Assembly (NCBI GenBank): GCA_036852015.1
Contig: JAANDG010000005.1
Location: 434,001 to 498,000, forward strand
Direction: 5' to 3'
DNA length: 64,000 nt
From: Pelodera strongyloides
Lineage: Eukaryota; Nematoda; Chromadorea; Rhabditida; Rhabditidae
A program made the translations under genes and the position numbers. Position 1 is the stretch's first letter, and each line of letters starts with the position of its first letter. The notes under the pieces were generated by a model that saw nothing but the letters and a program-made list of their open reading frames with translations, had not been told where the DNA came from and ran no database searches. Positions 1 to 13,769 of the stretch are shown piece by piece.

Positions 1-70
1 CTGTCGCTGAACTTTCAAAAGGGCAGCTTGACAATGTTGCCCCTAAATTGAAAAACGATTCTTTTTTTAG

Positions 71-1368
<1,298 letters not shown>

Positions 1369-2506
1369 ATATTTGTTTGTTATAGGGTGTCATCACAGTT
1401 TGTTCCCATTTGTCTTGCACGCTAGGTATTGCATGCACTTTTTTAAAAGAATAATTTTCATTCCACGATTACCTTCTCGAGTAAGGAAGTTTTGAGTGTA
1501 GGTTATCCGCTAGACAAGCACTATTATTCTGCTAATGTAAAGCTAGACGTGTTCCCGGAATGTCCATGTGCATATGACCTAATTCTAATTGTAAGACTAG
1601 AATAGTAATGAGTAATCATAAAGTTATTTTTTTGATATTATTTCAACAACGAAATACTGTATATATATACCTTTCTCGCAATCTGGACAGTAACTCCAAC
1701 CTCTAATTATAACGCAAATCATAAGCGCTGAACACTGTTTTGAAAAAACTTTTATATTGAACTGTATTGACCCAAACGAGCACGCTCATGAAAATCTTTA
1801 TTTATTTATTATTTATGAAAATGAAAGTGCTCCTCATTTCTCTCGTCTTTCATGAGAATATTTTTTTCTACGTATTTATTTATTTTATATCTGTGCGAAT
1901 CCATACAATAAACTCTAATTTAAGCAAAGACCCTTTATACACAAATGTTTTGTTCCCCACCTAAAACATCTATGAAACCCGAGCACATTTTCTACGATAA
2001 AAGTATAAACGGTATTTGATTCAGTTGCCAGAACATCCCGACAGTAATATTTCAATTGAGAATATTTACAAGCACTCTTGTATAGAACTTATTAAAAGTC
2101 ACGTTATACCTAAACCCTAATACAAAAACGTCAGTATACACACAATGTCCACATCGCTTGGTTGAAGAGTTTTGACCTCCAATTGAAACCTCTCTTTGTT
2201 TATTTATTGCGTGGTTGCAGTACCGTAGGATTAGTAATGTTTGAACTCCGCTTAGCAATGTTTGGAGAAAAAGTCCATCGGAGTTACACTATTCTATTTG
2301 GGAAGCGGGACATAGTAATAGGAGGAGTGTAACTTTATTTCCATTTACCCATACATTTAAATTTACGACATCCTACCCTACACTTAGCCAGTACTGCTTT
2401 ATTGACTAAGAAGCGGGAGTCCAACTCCGAGTCTGGCAGAATGTGTCCCTACGTCCCGCTGGTATATTTTGACCTGTTTTTCGTAGGTAGGAGGTTTCCA
2501 CCAACA
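1369..2506. other. Non-coding stretch downstream of the cyclase gene
   Basis: AT-rich DNA with stop codons in all frames. The only long open frame, on the minus strand at 1067-1438, overlaps two cyclase exons antisense and resembles no family I know. I see no repeat or RNA gene here. Confidence 0.6.
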
Positions 2507-2870
2507 TTAAAGGGATCAGCTCACCTTAAAGTGTGTCTGTTTTTTTTCTTTCTTTATTTTCTATAAGGGATAAGAAAAATTTGGAGTAGAAAAAGAAGTG
2601 TTCAATTTCAATACTCACGAAGATATTGGGTAATAAAGTGGTGGATTGATCGGGCCGAAATGCAAAAAGGGCAATTGTTCTATACAAACAAGGCAGGACA
2701 ATTGCCCTTTTTGCATTTCGGCCCGATCAATCCACCACTTTATCACCCAATATTTTCGTGAGTATTGAAATTGAACACTACTTTTTTTTATTCCAAATTT
2801 TTACTATCCCTTATAGAAAATAAAGAAACAAAAAAAACAGACACAATTTAAGGTGAGCTGATCCCTTTAA
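2507..2870. mobile_element. Palindromic TTAA-ended MITE-like element (family 1)
   Basis: A 364-bp near-perfect palindrome. It opens TTAAAGGGATCAGCTCACC and closes with the reverse complement, ending ATCCCTTTAA. Its arms are about 165 bp each and meet around a short AT-rich spacer near 2685-2695, between GGGCAATTGT and ACAATTGCCC. The arms differ at only a few positions and small indels. No open reading frame supports a transposase. The TTAA at both ends suggests a TTAA-targeting non-autonomous DNA transposon; this is inference from the termini. Confidence 0.88.
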
Positions 2871-2932
2871 GCTTTAGCATAGCAGCAGCAAGATGTTTCC
2901 CCTTGGGTGACCCTCCCTTATGCTTAAGTTAT

Positions 2933-3389
2933 TTAAAGGGAGAGGCCCACGAGAAAAAAGTTTTCCTCAATTTGCTTGCACAGAATGTCCGGAATCTCAG
3001 AAATATTACGGCGAAAACCGCATATCTTTGCATTTAGAACTCGCAGATATATTCTGTGCTAAACAGTTCGGCCAGGCACCGTAGTCTGAAACAATTTTTG
3101 CTCGTTTATGGCATTACAGTATTGGAAACGCTTTGTTATAATGGTAAGAATGTTCTTCATTCGTTTAACAATTATTATGTAGAGAAAGAATGCCAACGGA
3201 CGGGTATAAACTATAAAAAGGTATTTTAACCTTTCTGACTACGGTGCCTGGCCGAACTGTTTAGCATAGAATATCTCTGCGAGTAAGCGATGCAAATATA
3301 TGCGGTTTTCACAGTAATATTTCTGAGCTTCCGGACATTCTGTGCAAGTAAATTGAGGAAAAATTTTTCTCGTGGGCCTCTCCCTTTAA
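2933..3389. mobile_element. Palindromic TTAA-ended MITE-like element (family 2)
   Basis: A 457-bp inverted repeat that begins TTAAAGGGAGAGGCCCACGA and ends with the reverse complement (GTGGGCCTCTCCCTTTAA). Its arms of about 155 bp pair well: GTTCGGCCAGGCACCGTAGT near 3068-3088 matches the inverted copy near 3240-3260. An AT-rich spacer of about 150 bp separates them. The internal sequence is unrelated to family 1, only about 60 bp to its left, although both share the TTAAAGGGA end. No coding capacity was seen. Confidence 0.88.
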
Positions 3390-3566
3390 TTTACGCTTAC
3401 TCCTACCCTTCCTTTGAGATATGTCGAATGCAAAACTGAAAGTAGAAAAAATGCACGTTGTATGCAATTTTGCGTATTCTTTGGCTAACTACCAGACCGT
3501 AGTAGCCATCTTTTAGAAAACATCCCATTAACGCACGTAAATGTTGGTGAAAAGCCAAGTAAGCGT

Positions 3567-3635
3567 GCACGGAACTTCCGTTGCACGGAAGAAACTTGTG
3601 ACAAGTTTCTCTCCGTTTAAACGGAAGTTCCGTGC
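3567..3635. repeat. Short palindrome
   Basis: GCACGGAACTTCCGT recurs inverted as ACGGAAGTTCCGTGC about 70 bp away. An inner ACTTGTGACAAGT hairpin lies between them. This may be a remnant foldback element or a structured site. No gene lies beside it. Confidence 0.7.
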
Positions 3636-4349
3636 GCTCTGAAATGTTGGTGGAACCGGCCTCATGCTTTGCGCTTACGAAGCGTCTTCATTTAATTTAG
3701 TCTTACGTATGAGCAGAGCTGACACAGTAAATCTCATGAACTGGGGATCTTCGATCTGTAGATATATGTAGATCGGAAACATCTCTAGAAGATCTCGGCT
3801 GCTTGTGTAGAAAGATTATTTTCAAGTAACTTTTTGGTATTTAAGGTGTATCTACGTATTCTGTATTCCCTGCTGATTTTCATGATGATTTCATGAGAAC
3901 TAACACCTTTAAGTGATCAATTTGAACGTTCTCTGTGCTTGCTCTCATAATATATTTTCTACTGCTGATGTTTGTACTATGAATGTCGCCAAAAAGCAAC
4001 ATTTCGAGTTAAGCGAACAAAATAAACCGGTAACTGAATAATGTCATAAGATGTGTACTCCGTCCTATCTATTACGCATATATAACTTGTAGTGCGATTT
4101 ACCAAAAACGTCATTGTTAGCCAAATTTACCTAAGATTTGGGTTTGTCTTTTTGAAAGTAATTTTAAGATACACTTAGGGGCCCTTTACATTCATAGTTC
4201 TTTACCGTATGCTTCGGGGTTAGTCGAGCCATTTTGGTTAAACCCGTAATCGTAATATGTACCTGGGTCGTACATCTTGCACATATGTTCTTTACCTATT
4301 AATTCTTTCAGTTACTATAACATATATCTGGTTTCACGAGTTTCACCTA

Positions 4350-4373
4350 CCCCCCCCCCCCCCCCTTTTTTTT
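4350..4373. repeat. Homopolymer tract C16 followed by T8-9
   Basis: A run of C passes directly into a run of T. It is low complexity, with no function inferred. An antisense ORF across it is a by-product of the tract. Confidence 0.9.
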
Positions 4374-6787
4374 TAAAGTTTCGACACGCAGTGCATAATA
4401 GATTCAATCCTACGAAGTGACCGTTCGGTGAACGGCCTATTTTGCAATGCCTTATTGTTATATCAAGACAACATACGTACCGTACACATAGCAATAACAC
4501 GTATATGATGGACACCTTGTTTTTCGATTGTGCCATGTTTTCGCCGAAATCAAAATAATAGTGTAACATTTACTATTAGCTAGCTATTACGTAATCAGAA
4601 CGTCAGAGTTATTTTCAGTTTTTGGGGCTATCAAATTAAGAGGCACTTCCTGTACCGTGTTACTTAAGAAATTCAAATTAGGGGTTTTTAATGTGATTGT
4701 TTTTTTTTGGTAAATAAATAATAGACTAGTACTACTAAACTAAAGACCATAGTAGTTCACAAACCAGAAATTATTCTTTTATGTTTCCAATTCTATTAAT
4801 TAAGTTTGAATATTAATAGTATGTATTTTCAAGAAGAGTATTTAGCCAGAAAACGTCGAATATAAACGAGGGATTGTTACACATTTTATTGATATGATAC
4901 TGATGAGGCAGATACCGTAGTTTTACACTGCAGAGCACAAACAACGTAAAAGGTACAAAAAAGAACAAGATGTACAGTACTTTTTTCCCTATTACTTAGA
5001 CACTATGTCCAATTTGTAGGGTTGTTGTAGTTTGCAGGAAAAAAAAACGTTTTTTTTTAATTAAAGCAGAACAACACGTGGTTTTTTTAGCGCACACCCG
5101 ACAACTGCATTTCCCAGTACTGTATTTAAATAATGTGCCGAAGACGTCCAGCAAAACACAGAAATTTGAATATAAAAGAGGATATTGTCCAGCGTAGATT
5201 TCTATACGAGTGTCACGTCGCTTTAACTTTAAGCTCGTTTTCACTACGGAGAAATCGGTCATCTGCTTGTTCCGATCATCTAATGAGTCCGCCAATTGCA
5301 TATTTTGAGTTTTCTCCGACCGAATAACAACAATTTTCTTGAGGTTTGCTCGCAAGCCCCAAGGGGTTATTTTGAGTTTTCTGCTCGATTTTCTAGAAAT
5401 AATTAATGCGTGTGCGCCAGATTTTGACCTTCTGTACATTAGGCTCTCTGTGAAAAACTTTATAGATTAAGAAACAGAGAGAGATGGAGAGAGAGAGAGC
5501 TTACTGAGAAAGAAACTTATTTTTGAGTTCTTTTAACCGAGTATTCAGGTTTAGGCCAAGGATTCCATCATATAAGCTGCAGTTCGGGCGAATTAAAGGG
5601 TATTGTGTGCCACGTCGTGCGTGGTTGCAAATCACTTTATATTAGAACAACAACCCTTCACCCAATTGTTGCACTAACTGCTAGAGCTGCTCTTTTCCCC
5701 GCTGCTTTCCCCGAAAAAAGAAGAAAATTTTGCAAAAATATAGAAAAAGTTCATCGGAACTTTTCTGTTTCCGTTAACCAGCCATGACCCCCTTATTAGG
5801 ACGAATGCGTGTACAAAAGGAGGGATAAAGTGGGGGCGCGTCTGGATTTCCTCGTACGATTTTAATTCTAGAATGCTCAGTACGGTTACTGTATCCAGAA
5901 GTTCTGTATTTAGATATATGTTAAGCAACCATTATCTTTTATAATTATAGCACTCCGGAAGGGTGGAGGTTGATAATTATTAGCTCTGTTCGATAATGGC
6001 GTGTTTGTGTGCTTTGAGCCGCATTAGGCAAGAACTGCAGTACGAAATGTAAGCATCTATAATTTTAAATTTAGTATAGTTATTCTTATTTAATCGTCTA
6101 TGTTCTTATTCACTTCTGACACTAACTGAATCAACTAGACTTCTAGGCAATTTCCTCAGCGCTATCTCCATCAGTACGGCATATTGTAGTCGCGGGTATA
6201 TTTTACACTTGACACTTGACACATACCGCCATCCTACTCCTACTCGCCAATTTCATATTTTCTCTACTATTACACTAAATCCACAATGAATCTGTTCTCG
6301 TAAAGATCAAATCTTTAAAGGGAGATTAAGTCGCCTTGTGGAAATGATATTCCCGCCAATGCGAATTAAGCTCAATGTGTTGCATGTTTAATTGGATGAA
6401 CTAGTTTCCAACGGCCTCAGCCTAGATTTGTTCTGTCTTTCGACTTTTCACCCAAAGTACTTACTGTCTACTTTTGGGAAGGGAATACGATGCTTCCCAT
6501 GACCTAAAAAGTGCGTAAACGGACAGTTAGGGTATAGTCAGTGATAGTGAGATAAGTTATATAGTATTGTTAATATCCAAATCAGACAGTGAGAGCAAGA
6601 AGTGATCAGAACCTTATTTGACATTATCTCCTTTACTTAGAGTACATGCTCACCTAGATCTAGTGAACTAGATACAAATTGAGGACACGAAAAATGATGA
6701 GTTATATATAAAGGGAAGGCCAGGAGTCCAGAAAGTTAAAATTAATGTCATTTCAGTTGCATCTTTATCAATTAGTACAATGTAATA

Positions 6788-6817
6788 GGTTTAGGCCTAA
6801 GCCTAAGCCTAGGCCTA
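6788..6817. repeat. Interstitial telomere-like tract (TTAGGC/GCCTAA)
   Basis: A short run of TTTAGGCC, CCTAAGCCTAAGCCTAGG and CCTATT contains about three degenerate copies of GCCTAA, the complement of the nematode telomere repeat TTAGGC. It is too short to be a telomere. It supports nematode origin and may mark a repaired break or an old insertion. Confidence 0.6.
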
Positions 6818-9800
6818 TTCCATTTAGTGTAACTAGAAATCGCAAGTTGACCCGGGTATTCTTGAGAAAATAACAAGGAATTGTTCCATGTACCCAACAT
6901 CCATGCAGCTTCTGGATTTTCTAGCGTTAGCGTTTGAGTTAGCTATTGAAGGCTGCGAAAGGTCCCCATAGCTCATAGCTCTGGCTAGACTTTTCCGCTT
7001 TCTTATCGTTCAAAGAAGTTGTTTTTCCGCTTGCAAAACAGCATTAAGTTTTCCCGGTTTGCAGTGACCCTTTAACTCTCACGGTATAGTTAGCCAAAAT
7101 CTCGTACGATTTTCGCCGATACTATCTATTACCACTTACCTTGTTAAGCTGTATTTTCAGTTTTTATTTCAGTTTATTGTTCACAAAAACAAGCTGTTTT
7201 GGTCGTTTTTCAGCAGGAAAATATGAAAAAATGGCTATTTTTCTGTTCCATTCTATCAATCAAAATCAAAACGAAACCGTCTTGTTTTTCAATTTATTAG
7301 CAGGAGATTCCCTACTATTTTCATCGCATTAACTTGGCCAGAAAAGGAAGAAAAGTCGAAATTGTTCGAAAATACTTATAACCAAATAGTTTTACTTGAC
7401 GCAAATTTTAAGTTTTCAGGGAATTATTAGACTGGATAGTTATTACAAGGGTATGGGGAATAATGACGTTTAATTTTTATAATTTTTGCTAATGGTAAAG
7501 CTGAAGATGCTTCTAGACACCCATGAAATTGTGCCAGGAAAAACCCAAAGCCAAAGGTTAATCCCGAAGAGTAGGAAAATGGAAAATCACGTAAACGCAC
7601 GTGCTTCTTTCTCTGAATTCCCTGTGTCAAAGATAGAAGATAAAAGATAAAGTTAAAGTTGAAACAACACTCATTTGTCACAATGGAAACGTGTGAGCTT
7701 TGAAAAAGTTTGAAAAAGTTTGAATTAGTCATCTTTCTCATTTTCCGCATGCTTTTTACTATATGATGAATCGTTTTGTAAACGAAGTAAAGCATCTGTT
7801 CTCGGCATATAAATACCCTCAGGATTATAATAGAATACCCGGATTGAGAAACGCAATGTTTCAGCTGCTGCTTTTTGTAAGCTTTCGCACTGTTCCCCAA
7901 GTCGAGCCCTTATTAGTACAGTACTCAATCGGAGATTTGCATACTAGGACAGTACTTATACATAGGTACTCTATGCTAAATTGCTTACAATGAGTATGAA
8001 ATGAAGTAATCTTGAAGCATATTTCAGACAACTTAATTCCCAAATGTTTCATGCAAATAAAAGAATTAGATAAAAAATCGCAATCATCGCGCAGTTATTT
8101 TGCAATTTGCATGCAGTACTTCATGGTTTCCTGCTCAATCCTGGTACAAAGTACGTTTCAAAAGTCGGTTGTTATGTCACTTTAAATGCAACTTCATCAG
8201 ATAGACTAGAGTAGAATGCCCATTCCCTCCTAGTGTTAAAAAATGATGTTAACTTGAATTAATAAGAATCTACAATTTCATGGTGGCATTCAATCATGCA
8301 TAGCTGTGTATAGTCATAGTACGCCCGCCAGCCGTTTAGAATGTTTGATTTTTGTCACTTGTATTTTCCCCGTCATGTTGCTCAAAAATAAGTGATAATT
8401 CTTCTGATTCATACGGTATTCCCCAAATAGAGGCCATAAAATACAGTAGGAAATACGGAAGTTGGCATCACACATACAACCTGCGCACCTTTTTGATGAA
8501 TTGCTATTGAACGAGAGCCTCACTCTCTCGTTCTCTCACATTCACTCACTCTCTCGTACACTTTCTCTTTCTCCCATTTCTATAAAGGTTTCTTGTTTTT
8601 CAGTTTTTCTTTTTTCCAGGTTGTTTAACCTCTACACCTATCCTACAGTACGGCCACCCACTTTCTTAAATTATCATTCTCTAAATTATCATTTCTTAGC
8701 TGCGACGAACTTGTAAGCAGAAGACATTTATGTAGCTTTAAAACAAAGTCAACTAATAGCATTCACCTTTTTGTAGTCTAAGTAACTAACAATTTCAATA
8801 ATTATTAATAAACAGAAATGCGAACCACGGAAAGTTCAGTAAACATTAAAATATGCCCACTTACCTATTGCAGGATAGAAATTTCCCTGAAAATTTCCTG
8901 CAAATTCACAGAAAATTCTCGAAAAATATTGTGTTTTGAATGTATATATTTTCCTAAATTTCTCACAATTTTCATGGAAAACGAGGCATTGTTTTGTCAA
9001 CAACACATCGTGTGTTTATTGCTCTGTTTGTTAGCAACTTTTCCCATAATTTTACACAAAAATGCTGACTCAGTCAAAATGTCAGTTTAATTCCCATGCT
9101 GTGGTATGGAATTCAAAATTTCTGAAAAGTTATTTTCTGGTATTTTTTGGATAGTTCAATTTCTTGAGCTTTCTTGAAGGTCTCAGAAATGAAGCGTATA
9201 TTTAAGCTTCGCAGGTTGAAGTGTACTTGTTTGTGGCCTAACTTTCTTCATAAAGCGGTGTGGCACGTGGTTTGTGATTTGTGATGCGAACACTGCACAA
9301 CGGAATCCCCCTGTATTGTGCGCATTTTCTAGAAAACAAGTTTGCCTTCTTAATTAACCGATCAATATGTCACCGATCACTTTTTGCTCTCTTATATTCT
9401 AATGTCTACCGTAATGGTATGTCATGCAACATATAACATGTTTGTGTGTTTTGTGCGTGTTTTACAACGCATTCGTTTACCTTGATCCAATCAGTGATGC
9501 GCCGAACGTCCCATGAGACCATACGTCCATTTATTAAATATTCCATGTTTGTATGCTCTTTTTTAACCGAAAAACGAACCAAAAAAGCACAAAATCTAAT
9601 CGAGAAGGACCATTATCCACTCGTCTAATGGCCTGAGCATTGTTATTCCCCAATTTTTTTCTCCCTGTGTTTTCGAGGCTATAAATGGGCTTGTTATTTG
9701 CCGATATCATAAATTATTAAGTCTACCGTGGGCTCTGGAGCTGGAGTTCTGGGACCACGTATAGTGCCCTATTAAATATCAATGTATTTTTTAGTACTCA

Positions 9801-11198
9801 TGTGTTTTGTAGCCTTGTGTGCCTCCTTGGAAAGACAATGTAAAGGCATAAACACATCTCAGAATATGGTTGTGCATTTAGGATTTCGTGTCCTAGTAGT
9901 TAGAGCTGTCAACAGTACTTACGTAAACGATTTATAGGTCTAGTCCCTTGAGGAAATGTTGTTATTTTTCGGTCTTTTCTGACTATTTCGTCATTTTGTG
10001 CAGTACTGCCTATAGACTGATGTTTACCGTAAAGAAGTTAAAAGGTGACAAAATTTTAGCTACTGAGAAAGTGTGTAGCAGCTTACGATATCCGTAGTTG
10101 CGTTGGGGTGTCGGGCGCGGCCGTGTGTCATGACATGACGCCATAGTTGTCTTTGCGTCTTTGCTTAATGTCAACATAACTTATTTATATACCAACTAAA
10201 TATACAACGCAAATAAGGAGAAGTATAATGATTGTGATATACGCGTATTATTTAGTGATGATGTTCATTTCTATATTACAGTAATCTGCAGCCTGTGCCT
10301 GCTGAATTTTCTTGCATACTTAACTCGACTGTTGGCTTATTCAAATGTTTGCTTGTATTTAATATGATTTATTTGCTCTATTTTTATAACTCTTATTGGA
10401 ATGTTTGGAATCTTAGGTATGTATACGGTACATACAAGATTACTCAGTGTTATTTTGCTTGTTACTTGTTATTGACGGTAGTTAGTGGCAACACAGGTAT
10501 ACTGTAGTCAAGCGTTCTTAGTGAATTTTTGTATCCATAATATTACGTAGAAATTGTATTCGCCAATTTGTAGCACTATTATAATTGTATGCCCAATTAT
10601 AGCTTTTTAAAACTATTTATGGAAAAAGGGCCCTTTTTTTATAATAGTTGAAATTTCAGTAAAGTGGGAGTTTGAGGTTTGAGTTTGACTCCAGATACAA
10701 TAATTCTTTTGTTATTCTTAAAATGCTGAGATATGTAGCTACAGTAGCTAGCCCAAAAAAACGTAGGTGGATTGGAGGCCGTATTACCTACAAAAACCAG
10801 ATACAAAATTTTATAATTGGCTAATTATTTACCGAAAAAACAAGCCTTTTCTGAAAACTCTACAAATGTTCCCTGGGAAGGCAGCGTGTTTTCAATTTCT
10901 AAATTCTAGCGTTGATATACTGTATTCTGTATTTAAGTGTGTGTATCTGCAAATTTATTAAACGCGCGGTTCTGCAGCAGCATTGCATATAATGCATAGA
11001 TACGTTGTTCAGTATCCGCTTGACAAATCACGTGCAATACTGCTTTTTGCCCACTGTTCAAGTTCAATACTATAAAGTTCCAACTTCCTATTACAGCGTA
11101 ATCTGCTGTCGCAGCTAATTCCGATAGGGTGATAGTACGAATTGTAACGTTGTCACAGCCTAAATCACTAAACGATTAGCCTCACCACAAACCAACAC

Positions 11199-11200
<2 letters not shown>

Positions 11201-11229
<29 letters not shown>

Positions 11230-11292
11230 CCCCTCTCTCTCTCTCTCTCTCTCTCTCTTCTTCTCTTTCTTCTCTCTCTCTCTCTCTCTCTC
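11201..11292. repeat. (CT)n microsatellite
   Basis: About 90 bp of almost pure CT dinucleotide, interrupted by CCCC and TTCTT. Simple sequence only. Confidence 0.97.
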
Positions 11293-12690
11293 AAATTCCC
11301 CCTAAAACTTAATTCCAAACTTATCTACAATCAGGCGTTCGTGCGTCCGCCCGATGTTGTCAGTACCAACTTATCTCTGTATCTACCACTGATAACCCTA
11401 GAATTAGTCCTGTTTCTAAGCATGCAAACCTTTGAATCCGCAACGCCAAACATTATTCTTTGAACAAAACGAACGCTTATTATTTACCGTTAAAATTTGT
11501 GCTATACGAGCATTTTCCAGAATTTTGTGCGCACGCGAACAGAAAAACAGAATAAGAAGAGATAAAATGCCTGAAATAATGCAGACTAAGCAAGTTGTGC
11601 AGACTAACGGGAATAACAAGTTTACTGGGTTTTTTTGTAGAGTTTGCAAAAGTCGAAAGTCGACTCATTTCAGCGGCACGAAGACTAGAAAACAACGCTG
11701 ACTACGGTAGGTGAGTTCCAATATAGATAGTATGCTAATTAGCCAGAACATAATTAGCCCGATTTCAGTCGCATTTCTTCCTTGAATCCTATAGAACATT
11801 CTAGCACGTAGGTTCATGCGTAAGACATGCGTAGGTACATGATTTTGAACTAAAAATATCCATCTTAAGACCATTTAACAGCCTTCTAACGATACCCTAA
11901 ATAGCACAATAAACGTTCGCTTTGTTTCATTAGGGCACATTGTCCTTTTGCGCGAAACGGGTCAAATGTTTCGTAATTTGCATTAGCATTTTGTTTACAC
12001 TAAATGTGCACTCTACAGAGAATACTAATTCTATATACTGTTCTGCAATTATGCTAATTCGATACTGTTTAGTAATTAAGAAGAACACAAGTTTGTAGGA
12101 ACTTCCTTATTCTCTTCTTTTCTTTGCTTCTTTTTTCATTATACGTTCTCTCTGTCTTTCTTTCTCTTTCTCGTTCTCCAGTTGAATTTGTATACTGCTC
12201 TGTTTCTATATAAAGAGGAGTTGTGTGTAAGCATTTCAAACATTCCGTTCAGCTCACGACAACCGTTGAGTTACACCCGATGAGTTATACCAAGTTGCAT
12301 GTATTGTGTTATCCTCCTCGCATGCGATCTACCGTAACCAGAAAAATAGTTGGCCTTTACACATAAATGCTAATCCATGTCTGCTATATATTTAGATTGA
12401 AAATAAGTTCACCTATGAACAGTGAACATTCAAATCGAGTTTCCATTAATTCAAAAGTAGGAAAACGCATTCTGAGAGTCTGACACTGACTACGGTAGTT
12501 AGTGGCGGCCTATCTCGGGCCAGGAATTACAATGATTTCGTGTGTATTGCGGTTTCTTAGGTGATATACTTGATATACTACTCTTCCTTTGCTGCTCAAC
12601 AGCAAAACTTCTCTGGATCAAGTGAAACTTATAGTATAGTGGCCTTTCCTCTCTTACTATGAAGTTCCGACTTCTGACGTGTCTATTATA

Positions 12691-12694
<4 letters not shown>

Positions 12695-12755
<61 letters not shown>
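12695..12755. repeat. (CT)n microsatellite
   Basis: About 60 bp of uninterrupted CT. It creates an artefactual Arg-Glu run in a minus-strand open frame, which I do not regard as a gene. Confidence 0.97.
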
Positions 12756-12756
<1 letters not shown>

Positions 12757-13710
12757 ACTGTATGTGTAGATGGTATCTATATAATTTATAAATAGGAGTG
12801 ACAAGTGAGAGTAAAGGCCAATGAACCTTTAAAAAAAACATATATATGGAGCATTCAGTACATCGGGTTCATTCTGAAACAGTAGTTGTCTGAGAGTTTC
12901 TTATTTTTTCTCCGCTTTTCTACAGTCTACAGTAACATTGACTACAATTTTTTTTATTAGAATAGGACTCAAGCCGAATATATATTATATATATCACTGC
13001 TTGTTTAGAAAATGGTACAGTACTCACCATTCCTCAGAAATTAGAACGTTTACATAGAGATCTTTCGGCTACCGTATACTTCACTATTCTATTCACTGTG
13101 GGTGTCTTGATTACGCAGTTTCGCAGTTACGTAGATGTATGACGCATTTCTGATAATATCGTATCACCTCCGTCATTACTATTTGTTCTATTTCTGTTCC
13201 CGTCTAACATCACTTCTTACTGTTTGAGTAATGTTTACTACAAGTTGGTATTTTTAAAATGCTAACGATTTCTGAGGCTGAGGGAACCTAAATTACACAA
13301 GGAACCTAAATACCAGCATAATAACGATGCATAATTACTCTCTGATTATACACGACAACGATGGAGTTTTAGCGGGCAACGGCTAGCGACCCAATTTTCA
13401 AAATTTTAGACTAATTTTAAAGTCTTCAAGGACCTTTTCTCCCTAGCGTCTTCCAATATGGTTTGGTTTTCCAATATGGTTTAACAATCAATGGCTCAAT
13501 ACTGTTTTCGTGTTTCTGGAGACTGGTTACGTCAGTTCAAATTCTCCGTTTAACTACGCCCGCGCTAGTTTCAAGTCTCCTCACGTAATAAGCAAACATC
13601 GGCAAAGATTATCTCGTGGAATGTAAGCCGAAGTGTGTTCTTAAATTGCGAACTAATACCAGAAACCAGACAATGTTTCTGGTTTGAAAATTTCAATAAC
13701 ATTGGAGAGT

Positions 13711-13721
13711 TGAGAGAAGAG

Positions 13722-13768
<47 letters not shown>
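13711..13768. repeat. (GA)n microsatellite
   Basis: GA dinucleotides, the reverse-complement motif of the two CT tracts upstream. A second, imperfect GA-rich patch lies at about 14012-14105. Open frames through both are low-complexity artefacts. Confidence 0.96.

Positions 13769-13769
<1 letters not shown>

Larger units (their letters stand above)
3636..11200. other. Long gene-poor stretch
   Basis: About 7.5 kb in which I find no family-recognisable exon on either strand. The open frames are short, AT-rich and without domain features. Minor features are a GA-rich stretch near 5475-5500, the GCCTAA tract near 6790-6815 and scattered CTTTAAAGGG-type motifs (for example near 6316). Short exons of unrecognised genes cannot be excluded. 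Confidence 0.5.

Noticed and set aside
12499..12804. Minus-strand ORF with an Arg-Glu run
   Set aside because: The run is translated (CT)n microsatellite.
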